This document shows positions 1 to 11,192 of a DNA stretch of 64,000 nucleotides, one piece after another (within the stretch, counting starts at the first letter, position 1; each line of letters opens with the position of its first letter). The DNA comes from Ephemerocybe angulata. Its lineage: Eukaryota; Basidiomycota; Agaricomycetes; Agaricales; Psathyrellaceae. Under the pieces are notes generated by a model. The model worked only from the letters and a program-made list of their open reading frames with translations, made no database searches and had not been told where the DNA came from. Location of the stretch: assembly GCA_013368325.1 (NCBI GenBank), contig JAACJK010000221.1:124001-188000 (forward strand), written 5' to 3'. A program made the position numbers and the translations under genes.

Positions 1-845
1 GCCGCAGACATCCCCGTCGCCGTAGGAGGCGTATGTCTGCCAGTGGCCCACCTTTACGCCGATCCAATGCTCACCCTCTACTCTAGCTCACCTTCGAGCC
101 TTCTAGCGTAACTGCTGCTGAAGGAGATGTCATTGTCTTTTCCTTGTTAGTTTCCCTGCTTTTATGCCCCGTTCAATCTCTCACCTGACACGGGCATTTT
201 CTCCATAGCTACCCAAAAAATCATGTTCGTCCATCCAAACGCGCACGGCGCAAGGACCTTTCTCTCTGCTTACATGACGCCCCATTCCACGTAGACTGTA
301 ACGAAGTCCAGCTTTGACAAGCCTTGCGAAACCTCTAGTGACGATGAGGAGGACGACTCTGGCTTTGTCTCCGTCGCCTCTGCGACCACCCCCACCGTGT
401 GGAACTGGACCGTCGGCAGCACCGACCCTGCATGGTTCTACTGCGCTCAAACTGCGTCCCTCAAGTAAGCGCCCGTCCTGCTTTAAACGTGATTTGTAGC
501 TAACTGCTCCTCAGCCATTGCCAGGGAGGAATGGTTTTCGCTGTGAACCCAACTGCAGAGAATACCTTTGCAGCTTTCCAAGTATGGATCAATCTTGCTT
601 CGATGGTAATTCATGTAACTTACGCCCGCGTTCAGAACCGTGCTAAGAGTGGAGGATCTACCTCTTCAACTACGACCAGCGGTTCCACAAGCGGAACTCA
701 GACTAGCACCTCGACCTCTCCCTCTGGGAGTAACACGTCCACCTCCGGTAACAATGGTGGAAACGGCGCCTCGTCTGTGGTAGCTTCTACTGGCGCTGTG
801 TTGCTCGCTGTTGCTGGTGGTGCTGCTGGGTTTGCCTTAATTTAA
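1..845 (+). CDS. GPI-anchored cupredoxin (plastocyanin-like) cell-surface protein, 5' partial
   Basis: The gene enters from the left edge; signal peptide and start codon are outside. Exons joinable in one frame are 1-30, 87-145, 209-224, 295-464, 515-581 and 636-845, all introns GT-AG of 50-70 bases. The joined protein contains DIPVAVGG, EGDVIVFSFYPKNHTVTKSS, WFYCAQT and HCQGGMVFAVNP, the order of blocks seen in fungal extracellular cupredoxin proteins, with His, Cys and Met in positions expected for a type-1 copper site. It is followed by a Ser/Thr/Gly-rich linker and a hydrophobic C-terminus typical of GPI attachment. The exon at 209-224 is only 16 bases and is needed to keep KNHTVT in frame. 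Role in the family: cell-surface copper protein of unclear substrate. Identity is strong; copper binding is inferred. Confidence 0.85.
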
Positions 846-1886
846 GCTTCATGAGCAGCTTCAGCCATGGCTCAGTGCAGACTACGTGAAAGTTGCTTCA
901 CTCTTCCCTTCGTATGGCGCTTTCAGATGAGTTTGTAGTTTATGTACATACAGTTGACATACAGACTTGCCCGGTATTGATGGTGCAAATTGAACTCAGT
1001 GCAAGTGACGTATGAGATCTTATTTGAGTACTAGACAATTGCCAATTTCAATCATAAGCTTCCATCGGGGGAGCCGATGACACCGATAAACTCAGAGGAG
1101 CGCATCTCAACTTCCTCAACACTCCAACGGAACCTTCTGACCATGTCATCGGAGAAGCGGGGATCCAGACGCCAGGACAAACTTTGGGTAAGCGGTTTTG
1201 TCTCTCCCTGCATACTTGTTTATCTGACGGATATTCCCCATACACTTACAGGTTGACCTTGTTGCTGAGTTGTCCAAGATCGATAGGCGCATCCCGTCGA
1301 TTGTGCAACAGTTCTCGGTCTAGTAGCAGGGCCCCAACCACACATTATCTCGGATATATACCCTAGTTTCCGATATGCGATATCCATACCTAGAATCAGG
1401 GCCTTTCTCCGTCCTCGTATATACCCTTCTGGATGATTTGGCGCGTGTTAATAGGGGCTAATGATGCAAGAAGGCGCTTAATACGGGCGTCTAGCAATGG
1501 AGGTGGCATCGGCGCTTATAGACCGCGTCATTCACTCGGCTGCCCACACATCGGTGGATATTCGGCAAACGCAGCGCAACCGTCCTGCCCTCCATACCCG
1601 AGCCAGGCTCCTTCATTCCGCTCTATCCCTGTCAAGACTCAAGAGACACGCGGCCTGTTCCTTTCCACTTCGGCAGTACTGACGCGTCTCTAGGGCCGAG
1701 CGTTGGATGTAGGGCAGCGTGGTCCCTGCAAACCTAAAAGTTTACCGGCATGCCTTCAGAGGTCGTGCTGAATTAGCACCTCACGATGGACAGATATAAA
1801 GCCACTCTCATGCTGACCTCCCACTATACATCGTCTGTTCCTCCTATCAACTATCACAGTTCACAGTTCAACCTACTCCAGGCACT
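846..1886. other. Intergenic; weak coding-like traces only
   Basis: No gene can be supported. Around 1064-1323 two short open stretches flank a possible intron (GTAAGC at about 1192, acceptor CAG at about 1251) and would end in a stop near 1321, but I recognise no family and the reading is ambiguous between two frames. A TATA-like GATATAAAG at about 1793 precedes the relic at 1887. Confidence 0.4.
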
Positions 1887-2133
1887 ATGAAGAAAGGATT
1901 CTGTGACTTCATTAAAGACCAGTACACAAAGGTTCCCCCTGTCGCTACGGCTGACCTCACTGGGAAGACCGTCGTGGTCGTTGGCGCAGTGACTCGGACG
2001 CGGATGGCGATAGCAACTCCAAGGAACCTTATATCGGGGATGCTACATGGGAAGAGCGGACGTGGAAAGAGCTTGCTAGGCTCAAGGAAGATATGTTTTG
2101 GGCGAGGGTCGGGGCGAGAAGATCCTGATAGAT
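1887..2133 (+). pseudogene. Chimeric relic: N-terminus of a short-chain dehydrogenase joined to a foreign C-terminal tail
   Basis: From the ATG at 1887 the frame reads MKKGFCDFIKDQYTKVPP, then TADLTGKTVVVVGA, the usual start of fungal retinol-dehydrogenase-like short-chain dehydrogenases, where Asn-x-Gly-Ile-Gly should follow to complete the NAD(P)-binding glycine motif. Instead, at about 1989 the sequence switches to an unrelated stretch that in the shifted frame reads TWEERTWKELARLKEDMFW and stops at once. No catalytic Tyr-x-x-x-Lys follows. A TATA-like element and leader precede the ATG, so the promoter side of the original gene seems retained. I read this as a truncated dehydrogenase gene fused by rearrangement to the 3' end of another gene, the source of which I do not recognise. 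Functional product unlikely. Confidence 0.6.
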
Positions 2134-2478
2134 GCAGAGGTGGATGATGAAGATTTGGACCTTGCTTTCGAATTGACACGCTATACATGTCGTAGGATAC
2201 CCTTGCGGGGCTGGAGAGTTGGATTACTTCGGAGGGTCTGGTGTTTTGTTAATAACGTATCATATTGCATTATTGTTCTCTTCGGTTGAGCGCAGGAGAA
2301 GATCCTAATAGACGCAAACTCGGAGGGTGTTGAGGATTTGGAGTCTGGACCTTGCTTTCGAATTGACAAACTATACATGTCGTCGGATACCCTTTCGAGA
2401 GTTGGATTACTTCGGAGGGTCTGATGTTTTGTTAATAACTTATCATATTGCATTATCGTTGCCTTCGGTTGAGCGCAG
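2116..2478. repeat. Imperfect tandem duplication, two copies of about 180 bases
   Basis: Copy 1 is 2116-2295 and copy 2 is 2296-2478. Both start with GAGAAGATCCT, share CCTTGCTTTCGAATTGACA, GGATTACTTCGGAGGGTCTG and TTTTGTTAATAAC, and end in CGGTTGAGCGCAG. They differ by scattered substitutions and small indels, so the duplication is not very recent. It directly follows the chimeric dehydrogenase relic and contains the stop codons that end it. Confidence 0.85.
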
Positions 2479-2560
2479 CCATCTGAATAGGAAGCTCAAG
2501 TTACAAGGTATGTACTAATTGCTTCATTGACCACTGGATCTGACAGGCTTTGTCTGTAGC

Positions 2561-3434
2561 CTAATCGTGAACCACGGTGTATGGCTTGATGTTCTTGTAG
2601 TACCTTCCCCACCTCCCATTGCTCCACTCAGTGACTTGCTTCCACTCTGCACTGTCTTCTCCAAAGAGGTTCTCCATCCAATGGAACACGGCCCCCAATG
2701 CTGCATCCACGTAGGTGAGCTTCTCGCCTCCGATGAATGGTCCTTGTTGCTTCAATCCTCTTGCCTCGGCGACGAGATCCGCTTTCTTAAATATAAGACC
2801 TTCAAAAGTGTCGAAACCTTCCTTCAGCGCCTTCATGGCCTCTTCTCCATTCTTCGGATCCGACTTCCACTCTTCCAGGGTCATACCCAGGAAGCCTTCG
2901 ATAAATTTGCGGAAGGTGATCTTTTCACCATCTCCAAGTGCCGATTCAGCTATCTTGACTCCTACAGCCTTTAAGGCGCGCCCCATGGTGACGTGGTCCC
3001 TGATGGCGGCTTCGAAGGCCAACGCTGCCACCACTGTTTCCGGAGTGAGCATCTGTGGGGTTTCGGGGTATGTGCGGTCGAGGTAATCTATGATGCGGAG
3101 GGAGTCGCTCAGGGACTCGTTCGTCGTGGGGTCTTGAAGGGATGGGATCGTCCATTTTGGCGAGCCGTCTGCTTTGAGCTCGAACTCGTTGGCTGGAATA
3201 CCGAGCTCGATGGAGCGCTTCTCGATCTCCAAGTAACGGAAGAATACTGTGCGATGCTTGAGCCCTTTGTAGTTCAGGACGATCCTTTCAAGTGATATCA
3301 GTAAGAGCCTTTCTCGCTTTTGGTCGGGTGGCCAAGCTGCAACCATCCACTCACCGAACTTTCGCTGCCCATGGAGAGACTGTCCTCCCTGGCACCCCCT
3401 GCTCGAAGTCGTAGAAGGTGAGAGTCGAGGACAT
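2561..3434 (-). CDS. Glutathione S-transferase, fungal FuA-like class
   Basis: Two exons on the minus strand: 3434-3355 and 3284-2561, with a 70-base intron starting GTGAGT. The protein of 267 residues begins MSSTLTFYDFEQGVPGRTVS and continues PWAAKVRIVLNYKGLKHRTV, an N-terminal thioredoxin-like glutathione-binding domain, then LSDSLRIIDYLDRTYP and an all-helical C-terminal domain to residue 267. The serine in the GVPGRTVSPW segment is the expected activating residue of the Ser-type FuA/etherase-related transferases found in wood-decay fungi, which bind and modify lignin-derived phenolics and wood extractives; that role is family knowledge. Length is normal for the class. The ATG at 3434 is chosen because residues before it lack similarity to the family. 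Cytosolic; no signal peptide. Its neighbours give no operon context. Confidence 0.9.
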
Positions 3435-3794
3435 CTTTGAAGTTGCGAGATGCTGATTGGCGGTTAGGTTACTGACCATGGCTTCAATGCCAAACACGTC
3501 TTTATACTGGCCCCAAGGGGGGCTCAACCGAGCAGCCCGAGCTACCGCACCTGCCCAGGGACCCGGAAAAGTCACAATCGGGGTCCTTCACCTGCAACGG
3601 CACCGGCATTGTGCGAAGGGCTTGTACGGTGCAAGTACGGTGGGCGCACCCTGTCGTCTGCCATGCCTTTGAAGTTCTCCGCCCAGTTTTCCATCGTAGA
3701 GCATATCTCAACTCAACTCTATTATAATAGTCACCAGTGTATTGACGAACCCGAAAGGGATACCTTCCTACAAGCTGATTCGCTGCCTCTACAC
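3435..3794. other. Upstream region of the glutathione transferase gene
   Basis: No gene seen. Part must serve as the minus-strand promoter and leader of the glutathione transferase, but I see no clear TATA box. The left junction of the LINE fragment lies at its right end and is not sharply defined. Confidence 0.4.
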
Positions 3795-5140
3795 TTAGGC
3801 GCCCTTCTTGCCGAAATTTATTTGGCTGAGTAAGCGTGGCCCCCACGCCGTTGATAGCACCGTGGCGGGTGAGGTCGCCATACTCGGGCTGCTCGGCTGA
3901 AACCCCCTTGACTGAACTTCCTGGTGATCAATGGGTCGAAGTCGGAGGTCATGATCATCGGCACGAAACCGAGGGTCAGTCCACGCTTCCACTTTGGTGT
4001 CACTCCCACGGCGATCGTCAAGGAGAAGGTGTACGTTGGGTTTACCGTCTCGGACTCACCGGGGGCTCTACTTAGGGAGCACTACGAGGTAAAGGCGGCG
4101 AAGGCGAAGGCGGTCGGTGGAGCGATCTGCGGGGTCGAGCAGTTGACGGGTACGCTCCCCACCAAGCGAGCGGTTCAACTATACATGGCGTGCGTTGACC
4201 CGCATCTCACTCATGGGAGCGAGGTCATGCTGGACACCAACAAGAGCGCGCGAAAGGAACTGGAATCGGTTCAGAAAGGCTGGCTTAGGAGGATTATGGG
4301 AGTGGGGAAGAGGAGCGTGGTAGCGGCGTTGCACACGGAGACTGGGGTCGAGCCGATTGGGTGTCGACGAGTGTTGCTCGCTATCGGATACCTACGGCAT
4401 ATGGCAACGCAATGTCGGCCGGAGCAGCTGGTGCGCCGGGCCCTGGTGGAGGCGATAGAGTTGGACTGGCTGGGGTACAACAGCTGGGTGTCGGACCTCC
4501 GGTCGGTTGTCACGGATCTCCCAGGGCAGGTGCAGTTCCCGGATCATCGCAAGCTCCTAACTGCAGAAGCCATAGAGGACCTCGAGGGACAGGTGAAGAA
4601 GAGTATGACTGAGGGGATTCAGCGGGAGATGGACCAATCACGGAAGTTGATTTTGCTGCACGGGCGGTGCGAGCCAGACGAGGAAGGAAACCTCGTGAAC
4701 CATGTGCCGCTTAAACTGAGGCACTATATGCTTGTGTGCGATGCGCGGCACCGAAGGGCGTTGACAAGGGTGCTGGTGTCCAACCACAAGTACGGGGTGG
4801 AGCTGCTTGGGTACGGGAAAGGGGCTGTGGAAAGGGCCCGTCGTCTCTGTCGTTTCTGCAGAGTCGAGGTCGAGACACCAGAGCATATCTGGCTGCGGTG
4901 CGAGGCCAAGCCGCAACTGATTGTCATGCGAGCGGAGTTTACGGAGGAGCTGCTGGCGGTAGCAACGGAAGGGGAAAGGGAGATGATAGAGGCGCTAAAC
5001 AGTGATGATCTTAGGCTAATGAAGTATGTGGTGAGCATGCGGTCCGCGGTAGCGCTGGTAGTTGGCTGGTAGCCCGATATGCGTATGACGTCCAGGAGTT
5101 CCTAGAGTTGTATCCATTGTATGTACCTACTACTACCTGA
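3795..5140 (+). mobile_element. 5'-truncated non-LTR retrotransposon (LINE), C-terminal part of the reverse transcriptase ORF
   Basis: An open frame from about 3912 reads LNFLVINGSKSEVMIIGTK, the segment that follows the catalytic fingers of LINE reverse transcriptases, then thumb and C-terminal regions, ending with the zinc knuckle CRFCRVEVETPEHIWLRCE (C-x2-C...H...C) that closes the ORF2 protein of many fungal LINEs. A stop at 3909-3911 and degraded sequence to about 3795 mark the truncated left side; the palm motifs are missing. Near 5060 a one-base frameshift separates the long frame (stop at 5070-5072) from a continuing tail reading RYAYDVQEFLELYPLY, stop 5138-5140. No poly-A tail or target duplication was found. 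5' truncation is normal for LINE insertions. Non-functional copy. Confidence 0.8.
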
Positions 5141-5827
5141 CTATTCGAAGACTACAAGTTAGGGTATGTGGGACTGTGCTAGGATACTGGATGGACGGTG
5201 CTGAAAAAGGGATGGCTACTAAAGAGCGGAAGGGCGACGAAGCATCACATGTTAGCGCCGGGATGGAAAATTACCACTGGTTTCAAATAAAAACACCCCC
5301 CAGCATGTTCAGCTCCTGTAGATGGACGCCTCGGCTGTCTAGGGAGGCAAGATCGAGGAAGTCGCTGCAGGTCCCGTTCTGTTGCCAGGTCGACAGGGGT
5401 TTCCTAGGGGTTCTCCCCGTGACGTCGTCCTGGGGGTGGGCGTCATTCTTGGCAGGCCCTCCTTTGAACTTTCACACACACACACACTGGCCCTTGAGAT
5501 TGCAGCAAATATAACATTGTAACTTAGCCAACCGGAAACACGGCTGTTCGCTGCTGTTCGTCGAAGTTTGGACGGGATCAAGTAAACAAAACGGTCCCAT
5601 TGTTACCATTCTGTACCATTCGGTTTCTGCATCCTCCACGTGCAAGCGCTTAAATTAGCATCCCCATGCTGAATTTGATTATGAATTGGTCCTCGCTGAC
5701 TAGGGTGGAGATATGCGCTGATCTTTGTCAGATACATAGAACTCGTCGGACACTACGCGCGTCGCGATGCCGTCGAGCTAGGTTCTACTAAGCCCGCTCT
5801 CACAGAACGTGCTGACGAACTGACCAG
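5141..5827. other. Intergenic, includes a short CA microsatellite
   Basis: No gene seen. A run of CA dinucleotides lies at about 5471-5486. The stretch separates the LINE remnant from the truncated 3' side of the F-box relic. Confidence 0.4.
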
Positions 5828-6305
5828 TCAGGTCGGTCGTGAGCAACAGTCCGCAATGGCAGCCTTGACGAGCGTCGGAACTTCCGGCCAATCGTGGACA
5901 TCACCGTTCTCGGGGGCAGTCGTTCTGATCGACGTTAGAGAGGGAAGGCGGTGTAGTAGTGGAGGAAGGTTTTCGATGAAGGTTTCGTCGTCTTCGAATC
6001 GCTCTTCTCCCCAAAAAGACGCCATACGACTCGGAATGCAGAGGGACTGGACGCAAGCGGCTAGTGGCTTGTTGGCCTTGACCAATTCGAGGAAATCCCT
6101 GAGCCGCAGAGATTGCGTCTCGCCGTCACGCGGGGAAGTGCCCTCTGGACATCCCAGACGAACGTGCTTGAATATGTATCTATAATCTCCTCACCCGAAA
6201 AGCGCACCGCCTGGAAACCAATGAGAGGGAATAGAGCGTGGGTATCGACTCTTCAGCCTCATCTATTATGAGGTCGAGAAGCTCTGGGACGATGCGAGGT
6301 TCCAT
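5828..6305 (-). pseudogene. Truncated, frameshifted F-box protein gene
   Basis: From an ATG at 6305 the minus strand reads MEPRIVPELLDLIIDEAEES then TLYSLSLVSRRCAFRVRR, an F-box-like start typical of the expanded Agaricomycete families (proline-glutamate-leucine-leucine followed by a long helix and LVS). About 40 codons in, near 6180, a stop is reached, but one base over the frame continues IFKHVRLGCPEG, LRLRDFLELVKANKPL and VQSLCIPSRMASF, the region that normally follows. The gap (about 28 bases) is too short for an intron, so I read a one-base frameshift. The second frame stops at 5828, about 155 codons after the start, where family members have 400 or more residues with leucine-rich segments. 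So it is both frameshifted and truncated. In the family, F-box proteins recruit substrates to SCF ubiquitin ligases. Confidence 0.6.
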
Positions 6306-7711
6306 TTCGTCTAGTAGCGCGGGGGTTCGATGAAAAGTGGGTAGCCACGTTCTGTCACTGTGGTTGAGAGCAACCTTCGTCGTTCGAGGCACTGTTTGAC
6401 GCAACGATTGATGCACGTGTAGATCAGACTCCCTCATGAGATCCTGGAGTTCCTGATAAGATAAGATTTAATCGCTGGATCCCACTGGTCTCCGCTAGGC
6501 TGGGCATAATACCCATATCAATAGCTGGGATGCATCTCAATGACAACATATGTAGTGGTCGCTACATAGCAGTCACTTCACAGCGAGCCAGCCCTGATTG
6601 CCTCACGAGTCACACTTCGCTGCTTCGAGGACTCCTTAAAGGAATCACCGCCGTTACCTATCATACTGTGTTAGACCTCTATAGAGTCCTGGACCTTTCC
6701 TGGACCTTTCCTAACGTGTTAGAGCTGGTGGCGCCGAGACCTCAATCTGATCCAGCCACTGCCAAGTCACCGGTAGCCGTGACGCACCATGTCTTGGCTT
6801 GGCCTTGGCGCCAACTTGGCGCCCGGGACCGAATAGACGCCCGTCAACGCATGCAGCCCAGCCTGAAGACACAAGAACACAAGTCCTGTACAGTCTTTAA
6901 TAAGCCTAACTACCAGTCAAACACTGAACATTATGCGATGCGGGCCTGAGTCTGACCGCTGAGCGACCACACCCGCAAGCTGCAGCTCAGTAAAAAACGG
7001 GCTTGTCACCTTAATTACCCACCGACCACACCAGTGGTCCCCCTTACATCAGCCTTAAGCCTCGCGAACAACATATACAAGGTGCACGTCCAAAAAAACA
7101 GCGGCCTATCTCATTCCTCCGACCGCCATCACATTGTAAAGCGCGCGCTTATTCGGCCTCCAAAATAATAGCCGGGCCGGCCCTTAAGCGCCCGCTCCCA
7201 ACCACCCAACCAACGCCCACCCCAGTCGAGCTCCCCAATCGAGCCCCAACCAAACATCCCAGCCTTCCATTCAATTCCATTCTCGTTTCATTTCTCGTCA
7301 TCCTGCTCATCGTGTGTGTAAATGATGGTAAGAGTCCAAGCACCCCGTATCGTCCTCACTGAAGCAAAGCCATCGAAAATGAGATAACACAAGTCCGTAA
7401 AAGACGTAAACCCTCCAGCACCACTACCGTCCGAGATGAGAATAGAGCAGTAACCAAAAAGAATGAAGGGGTAATTGAGAACAGAGCCGTCGTAAATGCA
7501 AGACATATGAACTATAGGTATAAATGCATGTAGTAGAAAAAGCAATGCAAGTAACAAACTGTAGGAATGGATGGATAGATAGACGATACACTACACGAAC
7601 CAGAGAAGCCATTATAAACACGACGAAACCGTCCAGAAAACAGATGCGAACCAAGGGTATGCAAAACGAAACAAAGCACAAAAGTCTATCCAAATCCAAA
7701 GATGAACCACA
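6306..7711. other. Intergenic and 3' flank of the large disordered-protein gene
   Basis: No gene supported. A short direct repetition CCTGGACCTTTC occurs twice at about 6690-6715. The part next to 7712 is A-rich on the plus strand and probably holds the 3' untranslated region of the minus-strand gene. Confidence 0.4.
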
Positions 7712-10700
7712 TCAACTCACACCCCCAAACATCCTCCCCACAAACTCTCCAAAAAACCTCCCACTCCTCTTCTTCTTCACAGCAAGCTCAACACCCAACC
7801 CCTCCGGCCCCCTCACACTCCTCCTATAATGATACTTCGGCGCCTCTTTTTCCCCCAGAGCCGCCTCCTCCCACACACTCGACTCCACCCTCGGCGGCAC
7901 CCCAACCATCGCACACCCCTCCCTCCGTCCCCCCACAACACCCTCACTATCCATCCCCAAACTCATCGCCCTCCCACTCCCTCCCCCACTCGACGCACTC
8001 CACACACTCTCCTCCTCCCTAAAACTCACATCCGACCCCGCGCGGTACCGCCGCAGCCCGTACGCATAGTCCTGCGTATCCCGCGCATTCATGCCGCCAT
8101 TCACAGCTGTCCCTGTCCCCTGCGCACCCGACGGGCCCTTCGCCGGACCCCCGCTGTAGGAATAGGCACTTGGTGCCTGTGACGCTGTGGCTTTCGTGCC
8201 CAACGATCCACCCACCGCACCAGACCGTCGAGCTTGCGGCGCAATCGGTTGCGCAGCCACTCGCAACGACTCCTTCCTCGGCCGTACATTCCTCAACAGC
8301 CTATCACCCATCCCTGGTCCCTCTCCCTTCTCCGATAGTACGCCAGTGACCCCAGCAGAGTCCCGCGTGTACATGTACGCCCCCACAAAATCAAAGCTCT
8401 CGCTCTGCGTCATCACGCTCTCCCTCTTCTTACCCACACTCTCCCTCTTTTGTCCTCCCAACACCCCGATCTCATTTTCTCGAGGACTCAGAGTATTACT
8501 CGCACCCGCCGACACGTCGGTCACCCCCTCCTCACTATCCACACTACTCCTCGACTCAGGTGGCGTCAAGAGCCCCGTCTCCCTACTATCACCCTCCCGA
8601 ACTCCATCCCACAACGGACTCGCCCTTCTTGCACGCGCGCCCGGGCTAAATCCAGAACCAACACCAGAAGCAGAAGCAGAATTCGCCCTCTCCCTTTGAC
8701 TTTCCCCCACAGGCGACTTTGTTTCACTAGCGACCCGCACACCCGCCTGCCCACGCAACACCTCCGCCGACTTTTGCTTTGGCAAATGAAACCGTTTATC
8801 CTCCACAGGGACCTGTATCGCCTGTCGATACGGCGACACCTCTCGGCGTCTCCCCTCCACCACCACCTCATCCCTCTTTTGTTTCCTCGACTCTGTCTTC
8901 AAAACATCACTCTTCGAACTCCCCTCCTCCGGCGGCGAAGGCGTCGGGTCAGGCGTAAAAATCCCAAGCCCACTCCTCCCTTTCTCAACTCTACCCTCAC
9001 CCTCCCCATTCCCTCTTCTCACAGAATCCACACCCACACCCCGTCCTTGCCCATCCACCTTCGTAACGTCTATAACAAATTACCCATTACTATAAGATCC
9101 CAAAAATTAGTTAAGATAAAATCTACATACCACTCTCCCCCACCAACTCCTCAACCCCCCTCCCCCTCACCGTGAGCCTCCCTCCCCCAACCATCTTCAC
9201 ACCTCTAACATCCACAACAGCCTTCCACGCCCCCGCCTCTCCCCCATCCAGAGCCCCAAACAGCAAACACTCCGCCACACTCACTTCCGCTCCCAAAAGG
9301 TCAAAAACAGCACCCAACGTATCCCCCTTCAAAATAAACGGCACAGGCTTTCCCTCCCCAACCCCACTGACATCCCTGCCCACCACCGTGCCCCTCCCCT
9401 TTCCCTTCCCCTCCCCAAACGGAGGACTACCCGGCGGACTCTTCGAGCCCGAGCTCCGCGACACACTTGAGATCGACGCCGAAAGCGGGTAAGCAAACGC
9501 CACCAAAAATTGTTCCAGCGCTTTCACCAAGCCCGAACTAGCGCCCGTTCCCCCCTCATGCGCTTTCAACCCTCCTCCCGACAGCGCTCCCAACGAAGAC
9601 GAACTCCCCGCTGTCCCATTCCCATACACAGCACTCCTCCTTCTCTCCTCGCCATCCTCAGCAGGATCGGAATCCACAACAATAACATGCACAACATGCG
9701 CCTTCCCACTGTACCTCTCCACCGTTGCAAGCTGTTCCACATCACCCCCAACCGCAACCCCAAACTCATCCGCCCCATGCCCAGGACTCGCCCCTCGCTT
9801 CCGCGTCCCCGCTCTACTCAACCCAGGAAGCGAAAACCTCTTCTTCTTCGTCGGGGTGACCGGCCTCGATACCTCAGATTCCGTACGGACCCTCCCCTCT
9901 CCCTTCCCCCTTGGAAGCGATGCAGCAACACTCGCTGGCAGCGCAGGCACAGGCGGCGGCGGTACATTCTCACTGCCCCCCGAGCGCCCCATCGTGCTAA
10001 ACTTCCTCCTCAACCCCATAAACGAACCCGCACTCCTACTCGCAGGCACCCTGCCCTCCGCACCATCCTCCACACTTGCGCTGGGTGCCCCAACGACGGT
10101 CTCCCGCCGCCGTGCCATATCCCCCGGCACACTTTTCGAAAGGGCCATCCCCGGGCCGAGGACAGAGCGCGGCCGCGCTGCATGTGTCCTTGGGCGGGCA
10201 GTGGCACTAGAGGTGGTGCGGGTGCGCAGGTGGATCGGGGGTTCGGGGGGCACGGCGAGATAGGGCGCGGCGAGGGTCGTCACCAAGATAGCCTGTTTCA
10301 GCAGCACCTTTTCTGGCATGTGTGCGGCTGGGTTCGCCTGTGGCTTTGGGTAAGTATGAGGGGCTGGGGGCACGAGCAAGGTGGGGGAAGCCGAGCGGGA
10401 GGATGCTGTCGAGGTAGTGCTAGAGGTAGGCGGGGCGTGAATGTAGTGGATGACGGTATCGAAGGGCCGCGTGCCTTGGGGCACGCTCGCGAGTGCGATC
10501 GGGCGGGCCTTGGGCGTGGAGGCCGAGGACACGGTGCTGCTGAGCGACAGCACGGAGCTCGAGGGAGACGAGGTCCTCGAAGGCGGGTTCAAACTCGAAC
10601 CCGAACCAAACCCAAACATGAGTGTACGCCTCTTCCTCGCCTTTTCAGGTGTGCTCGGCTGCACGGGACCGTCGGCGGTGGTCACCCTCAGCGTAAACTC

Positions 10701-11192
10701 GCCCGACACCGGATCCTCCCTGTATGTCTGCACCCTCTCCCCAAGCCGTGCGGCAGGGCCAGCAACGAACCGAGCCACTCGGTCGAGCACGCTCATCACG
10801 CCCATCGCGCCAGCCGCCGAGAGCGGCTCCTTCAGCACAAGTACCCGTACAAGCGGTACGACGCGCCACGCGGCGGGGATCGGCGGGGGCGCATGCGTGG
10901 CGAGGACGACGAGGCTGTCTCCGAGTGCAGGCGAGGCGCAGAGCAGGGCGGCGAGGTCGGCGGGCGGCGGCGTGCCGAGCACTAGGATGGTCGTCGCTGT
11001 GCCCGTCCGGAGTGCGCTGGGGTCGAGCTGCCAGGGCGTGTCGCCGAAGGGGTCCGCAGGCAGCCGCGGACGGAAATCTGTGGTGTTGAGGGTGCGACGC
11101 TTCATGCGGCGGAAGGCGGGGTGGGTGAGGGCGAGAGGCAGGCTTTGGCCATCGCGTGCTGCGGTGGCGAACATCGCTGTGGGAGATTCCAC
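7712..11192 (-). CDS. Large, mostly disordered fungal protein of unknown function
   Basis: Two exons, 11192-9131 and 9069-7712, joined by a 61-base intron (donor GTATGT, acceptor TTATAG) that keeps one frame and gives 1139 residues. Residues 1 to about 185 look folded, with alternating hydrophobic segments such as TATTILVLGTPPPADLAALL and RVVPLVRVLVLKEPLSAAGA. Islands such as RPFDTVIHYIHAPP and LVKALEQFLVAFAYPL follow in a sea of Ser, Pro, Arg and Gly. The second exon is almost wholly low-complexity, ending in a basic patch KKKRSGRFFGEFVGRMFGG. No signal peptide, membrane segment or catalytic motif is seen. I do not recognise the family. The long GC-rich open frames on the opposite strand are compositional shadows. 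Strong gene call; function unknown. Confidence 0.8.

Noticed and set aside
6180..6207. A possible 28-base intron joining the two F-box frames
   Set aside because: GT and AG ends exist, but 28 bases is shorter than any functional intron in the window; a frameshift is simpler.
9510..10985. Plus-strand open frame of about 490 codons
   Set aside because: It lies opposite the large disordered-protein gene, is Arg/Pro/His-rich, and is a mirror of the GC-rich codon pattern of the real gene.
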